Source: Nitrospira sp. CG24D (GTDB lineage: Bacteria > Nitrospirota > Nitrospiria > Nitrospirales > Nitrospiraceae). Taken from it: 64,000 nt of DNA. How positions within the stretch are numbered: position 1 is the stretch's first letter; each line of letters starts with the position of its first letter. The notes below the pieces were generated by a model. The model was not told the origin of the DNA and did not search any database. It saw nothing but the letters and a program-made list of their open reading frames with translations. The stretch is taken from the NCBI GenBank assembly GCA_002869855.2, contig NEWQ02000023.1, forward strand, positions 121,286 to 185,285, in the 5' to 3' direction. The translations under genes were made by a program, and so were the position numbers. This document shows, piece by piece, positions 50,968 to 60,351 of the stretch.

Positions 50968-52533
50968 ATGCAATCGGGCGGATTTCCCTGGCTGACATTG
51001 CTGATCTTTCTGCCACTGGCAGGCGCGGCGGCGCTGTTCTTCCTCAAAGAGACCAGCGTCCGGATGGTGGCATTGGGAGTCACGGTCGCCGATCTGTTGT
51101 TGTCGCTCCCCCTCTGGTGGTTATTCGACGCCTCGTCGAGCCAGATGCAGTTTGCCGAGAATGTGTTATGGATCACGTCGCCGCCCATTCATTACCATCT
51201 GGGGTTGGACGGGATCAGTCTGCCGCTCGTCTTGATGACGACCGTGCTCATGCCGCTCTGCGTTGCGATTTCCTGGCGCTCGATCGACACGCGGGTCAGC
51301 AGTTTCATGGCCATGCTGCTCATTATGGAAAGCGCGATGATCGGCGTCTTCGCGGCATTGGACTTCGTGCTCTTCTATGTGTTCTGGGAAGCGATGCTGA
51401 TCCCGATGTATCTTCTCATCGGAGTCTGGGGCGGACCAAACCGGCTGTATGCCGCCATCAAGTTCTTCCTGTATACGCTGGCGGGCAGCATCCTGCTGCT
51501 GGTCGCGATTCTGGCGCTCTATTTCCAGGGCGGCCACACTTTCGACATCGTGCAACTCAGCCAGCAGGCCTATTCGCCTCGACTCCAATTCTGGTTGTTC
51601 ATCGCGTTCTTTGCCGCCTTTGCGGTGAAGGTCCCGATGTTCCCGTTCCACACCTGGCTGCCGGACGCCCACGTTGAAGCGCCGACCGCCGGCAGCGTGA
51701 TCCTTGCGAGCGTCCTGCTGAAGATGGGCACCTACGGCTTTCTGCGATTCAGCCTGCCCATGCTGCCGGATGCGTCCAAGGATTTCACGCCCATGATCGT
51801 GGCTCTCTCAATCATTGCGATCGTGTACGGCGCCTATATGGCACTGGCCCAGGCGGACCTGAAGAAACTCATCGCCTACTCCAGCGTGAGCCACATGGGC
51901 TTTGTGACGCTCGGTCTTTTCATGTTCAATCAGCAAGGGATCGAAGGCGCCGTGATGCAAATGGTCAATCACGGCATCACCACCGGCGGCCTCTTCCTTT
52001 GCGTGGGCGTGATCTATGAACGGACTCATAGCCGGCAGATCGCCGACAATATCGGGCTGACAAAACCGATGCCGCAGTATGCGACGCTACTGGTCATTTT
52101 CTCCCTCTCTTCGCTGGGCCTTCCGGGCACCAACAGCTTTGTAGGTGAGTTCCTGGTGTTGGCCGGCACGTTCCTCTGGAGCAAGATCGCCGCCGCCCTG
52201 GCTTCGCTGGGCATCATCCTGGCCGCAGCCTACATGCTCTGGATGGTCCAACGTGTCGCGTTCGGCATCCCGCTGCCTCACCAGTTACCCAAGCTGACCG
52301 ATCTGAGCCGGCGCGAGATGGCGACCCTGGTGCCGCTGGTCATACTGGTCTTCTGGATCGGCTTATTTCCCAACCCGATTCTCAGCCGCATGCATGCCTC
52401 GGTCACGAATGTCGTTGCCCGCGCGACGCATAGACCGCAAGAGTCTCCGACCTCAACCGGGCAGATCACCCCGGTCGTCAAGCCGGTCCCGGCCGCGCAG
52501 ACTGTACAGTCGACGGAGGCGCCGCGCCCATGA
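50968..52533 (+). CDS. nuoM: NADH-quinone oxidoreductase subunit M
   Basis: The 521-residue antiporter-like subunit has about 14 membrane helices. Motifs are LGLDGISLPLVLMTTVLMPL, FYVFWEAMLIPMYLLIGVWGG (key Glu), FAVKVPMFPFHTWLPDAHVEAPTAGSVILASVLLKMGTYGFLRF (Lys, His) and AYSSVSHMGFVTLGLF. The C-terminal 40 residues are a Pro/Thr-rich extension (PTSTGQITPVVKPVPAAQ) beyond the usual end. It overlaps nuoN by 4 nt. Confidence 0.95.
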   Translation: MQSGGFPWLTLLIFLPLAGAAALFFLKETSVRMVALGVTVADLLLSLPLWWLFDASSSQMQFAENVLWITSPPIHYHLGLDGISLPLVLMTTVLMPLCVAISWRSIDTRVSSFMAMLLIMESAMIGVFAALDFVLFYVFWEAMLIPMYLLIGVWGGPNRLYAAIKFFLYTLAGSILLLVAILALYFQGGHTFDIVQLSQQAYSPRLQFWLFIAFFAAFAVKVPMFPFHTWLPDAHVEAPTAGSVILASVLLKMGTYGFLRFSLPMLPDASKDFTPMIVALSIIAIVYGAYMALAQADLKKLIAYSSVSHMGFVTLGLFMFNQQGIEGAVMQMVNHGITTGGLFLCVGVIYERTHSRQIADNIGLTKPMPQYATLLVIFSLSSLGLPGTNSFVGEFLVLAGTFLWSKIAAALASLGIILAAAYMLWMVQRVAFGIPLPHQLPKLTDLSRREMATLVPLVILVFWIGLFPNPILSRMHASVTNVVARATHRPQESPTSTGQITPVVKPVPAAQTVQSTEAPRP

Positions 52534-54005
52534 TGCTCTCGGCTCACGATCTGTTCGCCATTCTGCCGGAGTTGCTGGTCGTCTTCGCCGCTTGCGCGGT
52601 CCTGGCGTTGGACCCCATCACGCCGTCGTCCAAGAAAGACGGACTTGCCTGGCTCAGCCTGGGCACGATGGCGGTCTGCATGGGATTGACCGCCGCGCGT
52701 TTCGGCTCGCCGACGACGGCCTTCGGCGGGCTGGTCGTCGTCGACAATTACTCCTGCTTTTGGAAACTCCTGCTCTATTTCGTGACCGGGCTCACGATTC
52801 TGCTGTCCTTCCCGTACCTGAAAGAAGAACGCATCTATCTCGGCGAGTACTATGGGTTCATCCTCCTCGCCCTCTCCGGCATGATGGTCATGGTTTCAGG
52901 GACCGATCTGCTGACGATCTATCTCGGCACCGAACTCATGTCCCTCTCCCTCTATATCATGGCCGGCTTGAAACGCGCGGACGCCAAGTCGCTCGAAGCT
53001 TCGGCCAAGTACTTCGTGCTCGGAGCCTTTTCATCCGGCATTCTGCTCTACGGGATCTCGCTGCTGTATGGCTCGGCGGGCAGCACGCAACTCCCGGCCA
53101 TCGCCGCCGCGATTGCGGGACGGAGCCTGGACGATCCTTTGCTCCTCTTCGCCACGATCCTCATTGCCGTAGGGTTCAGCTTCAAGCTGGCGGTCGTGCC
53201 CTTCCACATGTGGACGCCGGATGTCTATCAGGGCGCCCCGACTTCCGTGACAGCGTTTATGGCAGTGGCGTCGAAAGCCGCCAGCTTCGGCGCCTTCATG
53301 CGGGTCTTCGTCGAGGGACTCGGCGGCGTGCGGGCCAACTGGTCGCTGATGTTCCTGCTGCTGTGCATAGGCACATTGATCCTGGGCAACATTGTCGCGC
53401 TCGTCCAGACGAACGTGAAACGCATGCTCGCCTATTCGAGCATTGCCCACGCGGGCTATGCCTTGATCGGCGTGGTGGCCGCCGGCCGCCTGGCTCCGGC
53501 TGAAGCCTCGTCCGCCATCTCAAGCGTCATGCTCTATATTGCCCTATACGCCTTCATGACCTTCGGCGCCTTTACCATCATCGCGATGTTACGGAAGGGC
53601 GGCCTGGAGGGAGACGAGATTGAAGATTTCAGCGGCCTGGCCAAGCGCCACCCGTTCGCCGCCCTGCTCATGCTGGTCTTCATGGTCTCGCTGGCCGGCA
53701 TCCCGCCGACAGCCGGCTTCATCGGAAAATTCTATGTCTTCATGTCCGCCGTGCAGGCGGGGCTCACCTGGCTGGCCGTGCTGGCCCTGGTATTTGCCGC
53801 GATCTCGGCCTACTTCTACCTGCGGCTGGTGATGGTGATGTATATGCGGGAACCGGGTGCAGTCACCGCCTTGTCCCCCAGATTCGTGTCGTCTCCGGCC
53901 CTCACCATTGTCCTGGCCTGTGCGATTGCAGGTGTGGTGTTCTTCGGACTCTATCCCGATCCGATTGTAAACCTGGCGACCCAGGCCTCCCTCACGTTGA
54001 AATAA
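52530..54005 (+). CDS. nuoN: NADH-quinone oxidoreductase subunit N
   Basis: The 491-residue antiporter-like subunit has about 14 membrane helices. LTIYLGTELMSLSLYIMAGLKR carries the key Glu, FKLAVVPFHMWTPDVYQGAPTSVTAFMAVASKAASFGAFMRV the Lys and His, and MLAYSSIAHAGYALIGVVA the later Lys-bearing helix break region. The last gene of the nuo cluster; no terminator hairpin is obvious in the 112 nt that follow. Confidence 0.95.
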   Translation: MMLSAHDLFAILPELLVVFAACAVLALDPITPSSKKDGLAWLSLGTMAVCMGLTAARFGSPTTAFGGLVVVDNYSCFWKLLLYFVTGLTILLSFPYLKEERIYLGEYYGFILLALSGMMVMVSGTDLLTIYLGTELMSLSLYIMAGLKRADAKSLEASAKYFVLGAFSSGILLYGISLLYGSAGSTQLPAIAAAIAGRSLDDPLLLFATILIAVGFSFKLAVVPFHMWTPDVYQGAPTSVTAFMAVASKAASFGAFMRVFVEGLGGVRANWSLMFLLLCIGTLILGNIVALVQTNVKRMLAYSSIAHAGYALIGVVAAGRLAPAEASSAISSVMLYIALYAFMTFGAFTIIAMLRKGGLEGDEIEDFSGLAKRHPFAALLMLVFMVSLAGIPPTAGFIGKFYVFMSAVQAGLTWLAVLALVFAAISAYFYLRLVMVMYMREPGAVTALSPRFVSSPALTIVLACAIAGVVFFGLYPDPIVNLATQASLTLK

Positions 54006-54117
54006 CGCTTCCGCTTCACCAAATAACGTGCGCCGCATGGGAACCCGTGCTAGGCTCATCTCCTCCAGCACCTGACGCCGTGTCAAACACATTCATCGCG
54101 AGCATCCTGAACTGAAC

Positions 54118-54975
54118 ATGATGCAAGCCGTCCGGTTCATTCTCGATCTCCTCAAGGCCTTCCAACGCCACGGCTGCGCCAGTCTGGCGGCGTCGTTGGC
54201 GTTCTTCTCGCTTCTCTCCCTGTTTCCGCTTGTCTTTCTCTTGTTGTACGGAATCAGTTTCTTAGTCAGCCAGGACGTGATCGGCGAGCAGTTTCTCCTG
54301 AGCTTTCTCAAGGGATTCCTGCCCTCGCTGGGTGAACGTCTGGCCGAAGAGCTGCATCGCATCAGCGTGCTGGAGAGCGTGCGGTGGGCGGTCTTTTTGT
54401 CGTTCGCCTGGTTCGGCGCCCTGGTGTTTTACGAATTGGATTACGCACTGAACGTCGTATTCGAAAGCACCTGGAAACGTCACCCGCTGATCTCGACGGC
54501 GATTTCAGTCGCCTCATTGGGTGCCACCGGACTGCTCCTGATCATTTCGTACGTGGCGACACAGATCATCAATTTCCTTACCAGCTACGTCCCGCAGCTG
54601 TGGGGGCTGGATCTGGTGGCGCTGGCCGCGCATGATTTTCTGCTGACCTACACCGTCCCGTTCGGACTGGCTTTCCTGACCGTCACAGCGCTGTATCGGC
54701 TTGTCCCACGCAGGCGACCGGAGTGGCGCGAAGCGATGATCGGCGGCATGACATTCGGCCTCCTGTGGGTGTCCGCCAAACTGCTGTTCGTCACCTATAG
54801 CGGCTACGCCACGGTCTATGTCCGGCTCTACGGGTCACTCCTGGAAATCGTCCTCATGCTCCTCTGGGTGTACTACTCGGCCGTCCTGTTGCTCTTCGGC
54901 GCGGTGGTGGCCCACAAACTCCAGCAGCACGCCCAGGCTGCTCCGCCTCTAACAGCTCCACCCGCCACTGCCTAG
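54118..54975 (+). CDS. YihY/BrkB-family inner-membrane protein
   Basis: The 285-residue protein has six membrane helices and the family signature near the N-terminus: HGCASLAASLAFFSLLSLFPLVFLLLYGI. Other matches are FAWFGALVFYELDYALNVVFES and GYATVYVRLYGSLLEIVLMLLWVYYSAVLLLFGAVVAHKL, the typical end. It was once called ribonuclease BN by mistake; the function of the family is still unsettled (envelope or lipid transport roles have been proposed). It lies after nuoN but probably forms its own unit. Confidence 0.88.
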   Translation: MMQAVRFILDLLKAFQRHGCASLAASLAFFSLLSLFPLVFLLLYGISFLVSQDVIGEQFLLSFLKGFLPSLGERLAEELHRISVLESVRWAVFLSFAWFGALVFYELDYALNVVFESTWKRHPLISTAISVASLGATGLLLIISYVATQIINFLTSYVPQLWGLDLVALAAHDFLLTYTVPFGLAFLTVTALYRLVPRRRPEWREAMIGGMTFGLLWVSAKLLFVTYSGYATVYVRLYGSLLEIVLMLLWVYYSAVLLLFGAVVAHKLQQHAQAAPPLTAPPATA

Positions 54976-55078
54976 CCCCCACAGCTACCTCCTCCATCTC
55001 GCATGCAACTTCCGGCCTTTTTCTAGGAGATCCCCTCCTTCCTCGATACAATGGCTTCCGGCCATAAAAGGGAGCGGC

Positions 55079-56434
55079 ATGTCAGACGACTTCGGCAAAG
55101 AACTGTTAATGCTGGGCGGGACCATCGCGGGCTTTGTAGCAGCGCTGCTCACAGTCCTCGAAAAGCTCCTCGACTTTCAGACCCGCAGGCACGGCAAGAA
55201 AGAGGCAAAGGAATCATCCCGGCCTGAGCGAGCCGTGCCTGAATCGACCTCCACTATCGACTTCTTCTCTTCCAAACCGCTTCGCGGATCGTCCTATCTC
55301 CTCTTGTACGAAACCAGTGTGATCGTCGCCGCCGGCGTCATGTTGAACTATGTCGGCCTCACCCTCAGCCGCCATATGGAAAGTATTCTGTTCCTGGACA
55401 TGACCGGCACGGCTCTGGTCGCATTTCTCTTGGGCCCCTGGTGGGGGGCCATCGTAGCCCTCCTCTCAAACTCCGTCGTGAACTGGCTGCTCTATCCGGA
55501 AGCCGGCGCCGATGTCGTGATCTTCCCCTGGTCGCTCGTGAATATGACCGGCGCGCTCTTCTGGGGTGTCATGGCAAGACAACCGGGCTTCCAAAAGTAT
55601 GTGCGGACTGCCAAAAGTTCAGCACTGGCGCATAGCTGGTTTCTGTTGAGCTTCGGTCTTGTCGGGGCTGTGGTCATGAGCATTCCCGGCACACTCGTAC
55701 AGGCGGCGCTGAATGAACGCACCGTCTTCGCGTTGAATCCCGAGGTGGCGGAAGCACTTAGCGCTCGCGTGATTCAGTGGGAAAGCGTCGTGCGGGGTTC
55801 CATTGAGACGATGTTGGGCGTGCAATGGGGAGAAAGCATCAGCTGGTATGTGGTGAACTGGTTCCAGAACATCGTCCGGTATATCCCGGACAAGACCATG
55901 AGCGCAGCCATCGCGCTGGTGGTACTGAAGTACGGCTATCCCTTGTTTGAGCAGGAATTGATCCACGGCGGCCCTGAAAAAGAGCCGCCCGGCGATGAGC
56001 GCGTGCTCCCGTTGGTCCTCGGTCTGCTCTATGCGCCGTCCTACGCGACGCTCGTCAGCAGCGAGAGCTATGCCGGCATGCAGTTCTGGCCGCTCTGGTC
56101 GCTGCCCTGGCTCTTTATTGTGATGGGCTACTTCAAGCTGCGCTACTGGGGGCCGACGGATGACCTGTTGCACGAGGCCCGCCTCGAACGAGCGGAGCGT
56201 TATGCCCGCGCACTCAAGCCGATCGGGAAAGAACCGTCCCATGAATTCTGCCGGCGACTGACCTTCGTCACGCTCGTCGCCAGCCTCATCTTTGCCCTGT
56301 GCCTGCCCATTCTTCTAATGGACTTCTATCGCGTCACCTTCAAATTCTTCTGCGTGGTCTACGGATTTCTGCTCGTCGTCCACCTCATCCGCGTCGCCAT
56401 CGCCCAGAATATTTCCGTGGCGCGGTCTGAGTGA
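55079..56434 (+). CDS. Multi-pass membrane protein, ECF S-component-like region
   Basis: I do not recognise a named family for the full 451 residues. There is an N-terminal helix, a charged Lys/Glu segment, and then about six helices arranged as in substrate-binding S components of ECF transporters. Examples are LDMTGTALVAFLLGPWWGAIVALLSNSVVNWLL, FPWSLVNMTGALFWGVMAR and IPDKTMSAAIALVVLKYGYPLFEQEL. The C-terminal ~150 residues add two to four further helices and are not part of such a domain. GGGAGCGGC precedes the ATG. Vitamin or metal uptake is possible but unproven; no ECF ATPase or T component is in the window. Confidence 0.55.
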   Translation: MSDDFGKELLMLGGTIAGFVAALLTVLEKLLDFQTRRHGKKEAKESSRPERAVPESTSTIDFFSSKPLRGSSYLLLYETSVIVAAGVMLNYVGLTLSRHMESILFLDMTGTALVAFLLGPWWGAIVALLSNSVVNWLLYPEAGADVVIFPWSLVNMTGALFWGVMARQPGFQKYVRTAKSSALAHSWFLLSFGLVGAVVMSIPGTLVQAALNERTVFALNPEVAEALSARVIQWESVVRGSIETMLGVQWGESISWYVVNWFQNIVRYIPDKTMSAAIALVVLKYGYPLFEQELIHGGPEKEPPGDERVLPLVLGLLYAPSYATLVSSESYAGMQFWPLWSLPWLFIVMGYFKLRYWGPTDDLLHEARLERAERYARALKPIGKEPSHEFCRRLTFVTLVASLIFALCLPILLMDFYRVTFKFFCVVYGFLLVVHLIRVAIAQNISVARSE

Positions 56435-56476
56435 GCGGTGACGCGTCGTTCGAATCTCGTCGCTGAAAGATCCGCG

Positions 56477-57628
56477 TTACGCTTTGTGCAGTTGCAGATA
56501 GTGTACGATCGCTGAATGGGTGACGAGCCCGATGACCTGGCCCTCTTGCACGACGACCAGGCGATCCAAACCTTCCTGACTCATCCGCTGCATCGCCTCC
56601 AATACCGGCACATTCGGTTCAATCTTTAAACCGGGCGACGCGGGGCGCATGATCTGTCCAATCTGTTTCCACGCCCAGAGCGTTTGGGATACGGCTTGGA
56701 CGTCCATCACGGTGACCAACCCAACCAGCTCCCCGTTTGAAACGACCGGAAAGCCTCCGTACCCATGCGGGACAAAGAACTGATTCACCGCGTCTGCGAC
56801 CGTGCAATCCGGTGGAATAGCCACCACGGTCCGAACCATAAGATCATGAACGGGAACGGCTGCCAATGACTGGCGCAATCGGGCCTGCCGGCGACTGGCC
56901 AGAGCAGTCGCGAAGAGGAATGTGGCCATGAGGATGATCCAGCTGCCGTCGGAGGCCATCGATCCCGGCAAATCCCCGCTGAGCGCAGCGATGACGACCA
57001 TCACGCCCGCCAACCCGAATAAAACACCGAACACCAAGCCGACCCACGAGGCTTGAACGGTGGCGCGATAGAAATCTTTCCCCCAGGCCCAGAGCCCGGC
57101 GCGCAAGATCCGGCCGCCATCCAACGGAAATCCAGGAATCAAGTTGAACAGACCGAGCTGCAAATTCACAAATCCCAACAGGCTGCCGAGCATCATCAAC
57201 CCTCGCCAGCCCACTGCCTCGCCCGCCGTTCCGGCCAGCTCGACCGCTCCCAGGCACAGCGCGCCAAGCGCCACACTCACGGCAGGCCCGGCAATGGCAA
57301 TGAGAAATTCCGCGCGTGGATGCGGCGGCTCCTCCCGCATGTGCGCGACACCGCCGAAGATGAAGAGCGTGATCTGGCTGATGGCGATCCGATAGGTCAA
57401 CGCAACGTAGGCATGGCCCAACTCGTGGAGCAGGACGGACCCGAACAACAGAACCGCCGCGACGGCTCCCATGGCCCAGTAGCGCTCTTCGGACAATCCG
57501 GGTAGATTGGCCGGCAAGTATCCCGAGGCCAGGCTGGAGGTCACGAGGAAAAAGACGAGGAACCAGGAAGCATGGACGCGAATGGGAATGCCCAGAGCAC
57601 GACCGATTTCCCAGGAACCGAGTTGCAT
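56477..57628 (-). CDS. Site-2 protease family zinc metalloprotease with CBS domains
   Basis: The start MQLGSWEIGRALGI at 57628 gives 383 residues; the longer ORF-track start would overlap the divergent deacetylase gene. The membrane domain has the zinc motif LLHELGHAYVALTYR and the second motif GFPLDGGRILRAGLW, both required for activity. Two CBS domains follow (about residues 245-380: VHDLMVRTVVAIPPDCTVADAVNQFFVPHG, QIMRPASPGLKIEPNVPVLEAMQRMSQEGLDRLVVV), which bind adenine nucleotides. It belongs to the SpoIVFB-like/Rv2625c-type branch. It cleaves membrane proteins within the bilayer; the target is unknown. Confidence 0.88.
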   Translation of the reverse strand: MQLGSWEIGRALGIPIRVHASWFLVFFLVTSSLASGYLPANLPGLSEERYWAMGAVAAVLLFGSVLLHELGHAYVALTYRIAISQITLFIFGGVAHMREEPPHPRAEFLIAIAGPAVSVALGALCLGAVELAGTAGEAVGWRGLMMLGSLLGFVNLQLGLFNLIPGFPLDGGRILRAGLWAWGKDFYRATVQASWVGLVFGVLFGLAGVMVVIAALSGDLPGSMASDGSWIILMATFLFATALASRRQARLRQSLAAVPVHDLMVRTVVAIPPDCTVADAVNQFFVPHGYGGFPVVSNGELVGLVTVMDVQAVSQTLWAWKQIGQIMRPASPGLKIEPNVPVLEAMQRMSQEGLDRLVVVQEGQVIGLVTHSAIVHYLQLHKA

Positions 57629-57693
57629 ACTTGCACCGTAACAGCGAACGCCGCACGCGGTCAATTCATCTTCTTCTTGCTTAGGGTATACTT

Positions 57694-58413
57694 GTGACCA
57701 TGTTACCAAAGGCATTCCCATGGATACTGAGTGCCTTACTCATTGGAAGTCTGGGAGCGTTTTCGCCTCCCGACGCGGTGGCCCAGGTTATCAAATCAGG
57801 ACCGTCTTCCTGCCCGGGGATCGCACTGACGTTCGATCTCTGTCCGGTAAGAAAAAGCCCGGGCTACGATCAGGCGCTGGTCGACTACTTGATCCAACAC
57901 CAGATTCCTTCCACCTTCTTCATGTCCGGCAAATGGATCGCCAAACACGATGCCGAAGTGGAACACCTGCTGGGAATCCAGTTCTTCGAAGTCGGCACCC
58001 ACGGCGAGGTGCATGCGCACTTGCCCATGCACAATGCCGACGAGCAGCAGAAAGAAATTTATGCCCCCGTCAAGCTGCTGAACGAGCACTATGCCCATGA
58101 AGCCACGCTCTTTCGCCCACCCTATGGCGAATATAATGACACCACCCTCGATGTCGTGAAACTCCTCGGCCTGCGCTTCATACAATGGAGCATCGAATCA
58201 GGTGATCCTGATCCGACGCTGACAGCGGACCAGATCCTGGCCCGCATCGAGAAGCGCGCGAAGCCCGGCAGCATCGTGGTACTGCATGCCAATGGGAAAG
58301 GCAAACAGACGAGAGCGGTGATTGAACGGCTGACGACCGAGATTCTCCCCCGTAAATCATTGAAGCCCATGACCGTGAGCGAGTTGCTGGCCTGCAAACA
58401 ACGCAACCCATGA
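57694..58413 (+). CDS. Exported polysaccharide deacetylase (NodB fold)
   Basis: The 239-residue protein (start GTG at 57694; ATG at 57700 is equally possible) has a signal peptide ending DAVAQ. A NodB domain follows with altered motif 1: TFDLCP in place of TFDDGP, so the second metal-binding Asp is missing, as in one known branch of the family. Motif 2 is THGEVHAHLP, motif 3 FRPPYGEYND and motif 5 IVVLHANGKGKQT. A role in cell-wall or exopolysaccharide deacetylation is likely. It overlaps the acetyltransferase gene by 4 nt. Confidence 0.82.
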   Translation: MTMLPKAFPWILSALLIGSLGAFSPPDAVAQVIKSGPSSCPGIALTFDLCPVRKSPGYDQALVDYLIQHQIPSTFFMSGKWIAKHDAEVEHLLGIQFFEVGTHGEVHAHLPMHNADEQQKEIYAPVKLLNEHYAHEATLFRPPYGEYNDTTLDVVKLLGLRFIQWSIESGDPDPTLTADQILARIEKRAKPGSIVVLHANGKGKQTRAVIERLTTEILPRKSLKPMTVSELLACKQRNP

Positions 58414-58883
58414 ACACACCTCACATCAGATCTATGCAAGCGGCCGACCGCGACGCCGTGGTGCTATTCCTGGCGGACTCCGATCCCTGGAAGACACTGG
58501 GCTACACCGGCACCGACTGGAATCGGATCTTCGCTCCAGTCCCCCAAGGACGAGATGCGATTGTCGCCGTGATAGCTGAAAAAATCGCAGGCGTGGCTCT
58601 GATCCGGGAAAAGTTCTTGCTGGGAGATTATCTGGAGCTGCTCGGAGTGGCTCCATGGGCGAGGAAATCAGGCGTCGGCGGGGCACTCCTGGCCCATGTG
58701 GAGCACTCGGTCTTCGCGAGAACGAAGAACCTCTTCGCCTGCGTCTCTGATTTCAACACGCCCGCAAGAGCCTTCTACAAGAAACACGGGTTTCATGAAA
58801 TCGGCCCTATGCCGGACTTTTTGATACCCGGCAGCGCAGAGATGCTCCTGCGGAAAACAGCGGGACCGGCGAGGGGAAAGTAA
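58410..58883 (+). CDS. GNAT-family N-acetyltransferase
   Basis: The 157-residue protein has the GNAT acetyl-CoA loop in ELLGVAPWARKSGVGGALLAHVE (R-x-x-G-x-G-like), the beta-4 strand GVALIREKFLLGDY and the C-terminal NTPARAFYKKHGFHEIG with the usual F-Y-x-K-x-G-F pattern. It is translationally coupled to the deacetylase (ATGA overlap), which suggests a joint role in modifying an envelope amino sugar or peptide. The substrate is unknown. Confidence 0.82.
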   Translation: MNTPHIRSMQAADRDAVVLFLADSDPWKTLGYTGTDWNRIFAPVPQGRDAIVAVIAEKIAGVALIREKFLLGDYLELLGVAPWARKSGVGGALLAHVEHSVFARTKNLFACVSDFNTPARAFYKKHGFHEIGPMPDFLIPGSAEMLLRKTAGPARGK

Positions 58884-58987
58884 GAATGGTTGATGGTATA
58901 TGGTGAATGGAGATGGTTGACGGAAGTACAATCCGGCAGAACCTTTCCGTTTTCATTCACCATCGACCATCAGCCATTCCCCATATG
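58884..58987. repeat. Inverted repeat (short copy, no cargo gene)
   Basis: Left arm AATGGTTGATGGTATATGGTGAATG and right arm CATTCACCATCGACCATCAGCCATT are inverted copies with a few mismatches, separated by about 35 nt. The same GATGGT-rich arms flank the four-helix-bundle gene at 60352-60866. It begins right after the acetyltransferase stop. Confidence 0.6.
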
Positions 58988-58995
58988 GAGTCCCT

Positions 58996-59394
58996 ATGCG
59001 CGTGATAAAGCTCCTCCACACCAGAATGCGCGTCAGCGACATGGAACAGACCATCGCGTTCTACACCGGCGTGTTGGGCCTTGCGGTCTTGGAGCGCAAG
59101 ACCTCGCCGCGCGGATCACATCTGGCTTTCTTACAGGTGCCTAACAGTGACGAACTGATCGAGCTGACCAGCTTTCCCCCGAGCGGGCCCGTGAAGGTGC
59201 AGGAAGATCTTGTCCATCTCGCCTTTCAGGTGGAGAGCCTCGACGACACCATTGCGTCCCTGACGGCCAAGGGCGTCAAGATCACGGACGGCCCGACCCA
59301 GACAGCCTCCGGAAGCCGGTTTCTCTTCATCGACGCCCCCGATGGCTATGAGATCGAGCTGATTGAACGACCACAGGGCGTGAAGATCGTGTAG
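58996..59394 (+). CDS. VOC-family protein, glyoxalase I-like
   Basis: The 132-residue protein has two beta-alpha-beta-beta-beta modules. Likely metal ligands are H8 (LLHTRM), a Glu in DELIELTSF, a His in DLVHLAFQV and the Glu in GYEIELIE. The run FYTGVLGLAVLERK is typical of lactoylglutathione lyase. Methylglyoxal detoxification is plausible, but other VOC activities cannot be excluded. The right arm of the short inverted repeat ends 9 nt before the start. Confidence 0.83.
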   Translation: MRVIKLLHTRMRVSDMEQTIAFYTGVLGLAVLERKTSPRGSHLAFLQVPNSDELIELTSFPPSGPVKVQEDLVHLAFQVESLDDTIASLTAKGVKITDGPTQTASGSRFLFIDAPDGYEIELIERPQGVKIV

Positions 59395-59480
59395 CGGCAC
59401 CAACCCCTTTTCCTTCTCCTCTCCTTCGTGTTACGTTTCTCGCCCGATTCGATCCATAGACCCTCAAGAGGAGCCTCTGC

Positions 59481-60350
59481 ATGAAGAACGGATTTTTTCG
59501 CGGTCACGGCCTCGGCAACGATTACATCGTGATGAACCCCAAAGAACTGACCTTCAAACTGACGCCCAAGAACATCAAAGCGGTCTGCGATCGCAATTGG
59601 GGCCTGGGCAGCGACGGCATTCTGGCGCTCGCTCCGAGCAAGAAAGCTGATTTCGGTCTCCGGATCTACAACCCGGACGGCAGCGAGGCGGAGAAATCCG
59701 GCAACGGATTGCGCATTTTCGCCCGCTATCTGCACGCGACAGGAAAGACAAAGAAGAAACATTTTACCGTCGAGACCAAAGGCGGCCTCGTCACGATCGA
59801 TTTGCAGGTCGATCGCCATGGCGATGCGAGTGCCGTGACGGTCGAGATGGGACAGGCCACGTTCAAGCCGGCGGCGCTTCCCTGCACGATGGCCGTCGAT
59901 GAATTGATCCAGCAGCCGATCGAAGCGGCCGGACGTGCGTTGTCCTTCATGGGTGTGAGCGTCGGAAACCCCCATTGCGTGGTCTTCAAGCAAGCGGGAG
60001 AATCCTGGTCGCGCGAAGATCTGCTGACCCTCGGCCCGGTCCTGGAGAACCACTCGCTCTTCCCGAAACGGACGAATGTTCAACTAGCGATCCCGACCGG
60101 TCCCAAAGAAATTTTCATCCTCATTTGGGAGCGTGGCGCCGGAGAGACACAGGCCTCCGGATCTTCATCCTGTGCGGCAGCCAGCGCGGCGGTTCGCCTG
60201 GGGCTGGTCAAGAGTCCGGTCACGGTCAAGATGCCGGGCGGAACGTTGAATATCGAAGTGGCGAAAGATTTTTCGCTCACAATGAAAGGGCCGGTCGCCG
60301 AAGTCGCGCGCGGTACCCTAAGCCCGTCGTTTCTCCGCACGCTTCGCTGA
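59481..60350 (+). CDS. dapF: Diaminopimelate epimerase homologue with both catalytic Cys replaced by Ser
   Basis: The 289-residue protein has the length and two-domain fold of DapF, with conserved GHGLGNDYIVM, YNPDGSEAEKSGNGLR, GVSVGNPHCVVF, ERGAGETQASGSSSCAAA and SLTMKGPVAEVARGTL. The two catalytic cysteines of known DapF (in CGNG and in ACG-TGA) are both Ser here: S73 in EKSGNGLR and S226 in TQASGSSSC. The codons are TCC in both places, so no sequencing slip by one frame is involved. Substrate-binding residues around them look intact. Either a Ser-based variant epimerase or a related isomerase with another substrate. GAGGAG precedes the ATG. Confidence 0.85.
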   Translation: MKNGFFRGHGLGNDYIVMNPKELTFKLTPKNIKAVCDRNWGLGSDGILALAPSKKADFGLRIYNPDGSEAEKSGNGLRIFARYLHATGKTKKKHFTVETKGGLVTIDLQVDRHGDASAVTVEMGQATFKPAALPCTMAVDELIQQPIEAAGRALSFMGVSVGNPHCVVFKQAGESWSREDLLTLGPVLENHSLFPKRTNVQLAIPTGPKEIFILIWERGAGETQASGSSSCAAASAAVRLGLVKSPVTVKMPGGTLNIEVAKDFSLTMKGPVAEVARGTLSPSFLRTLR

Positions 60351-60351
60351 G

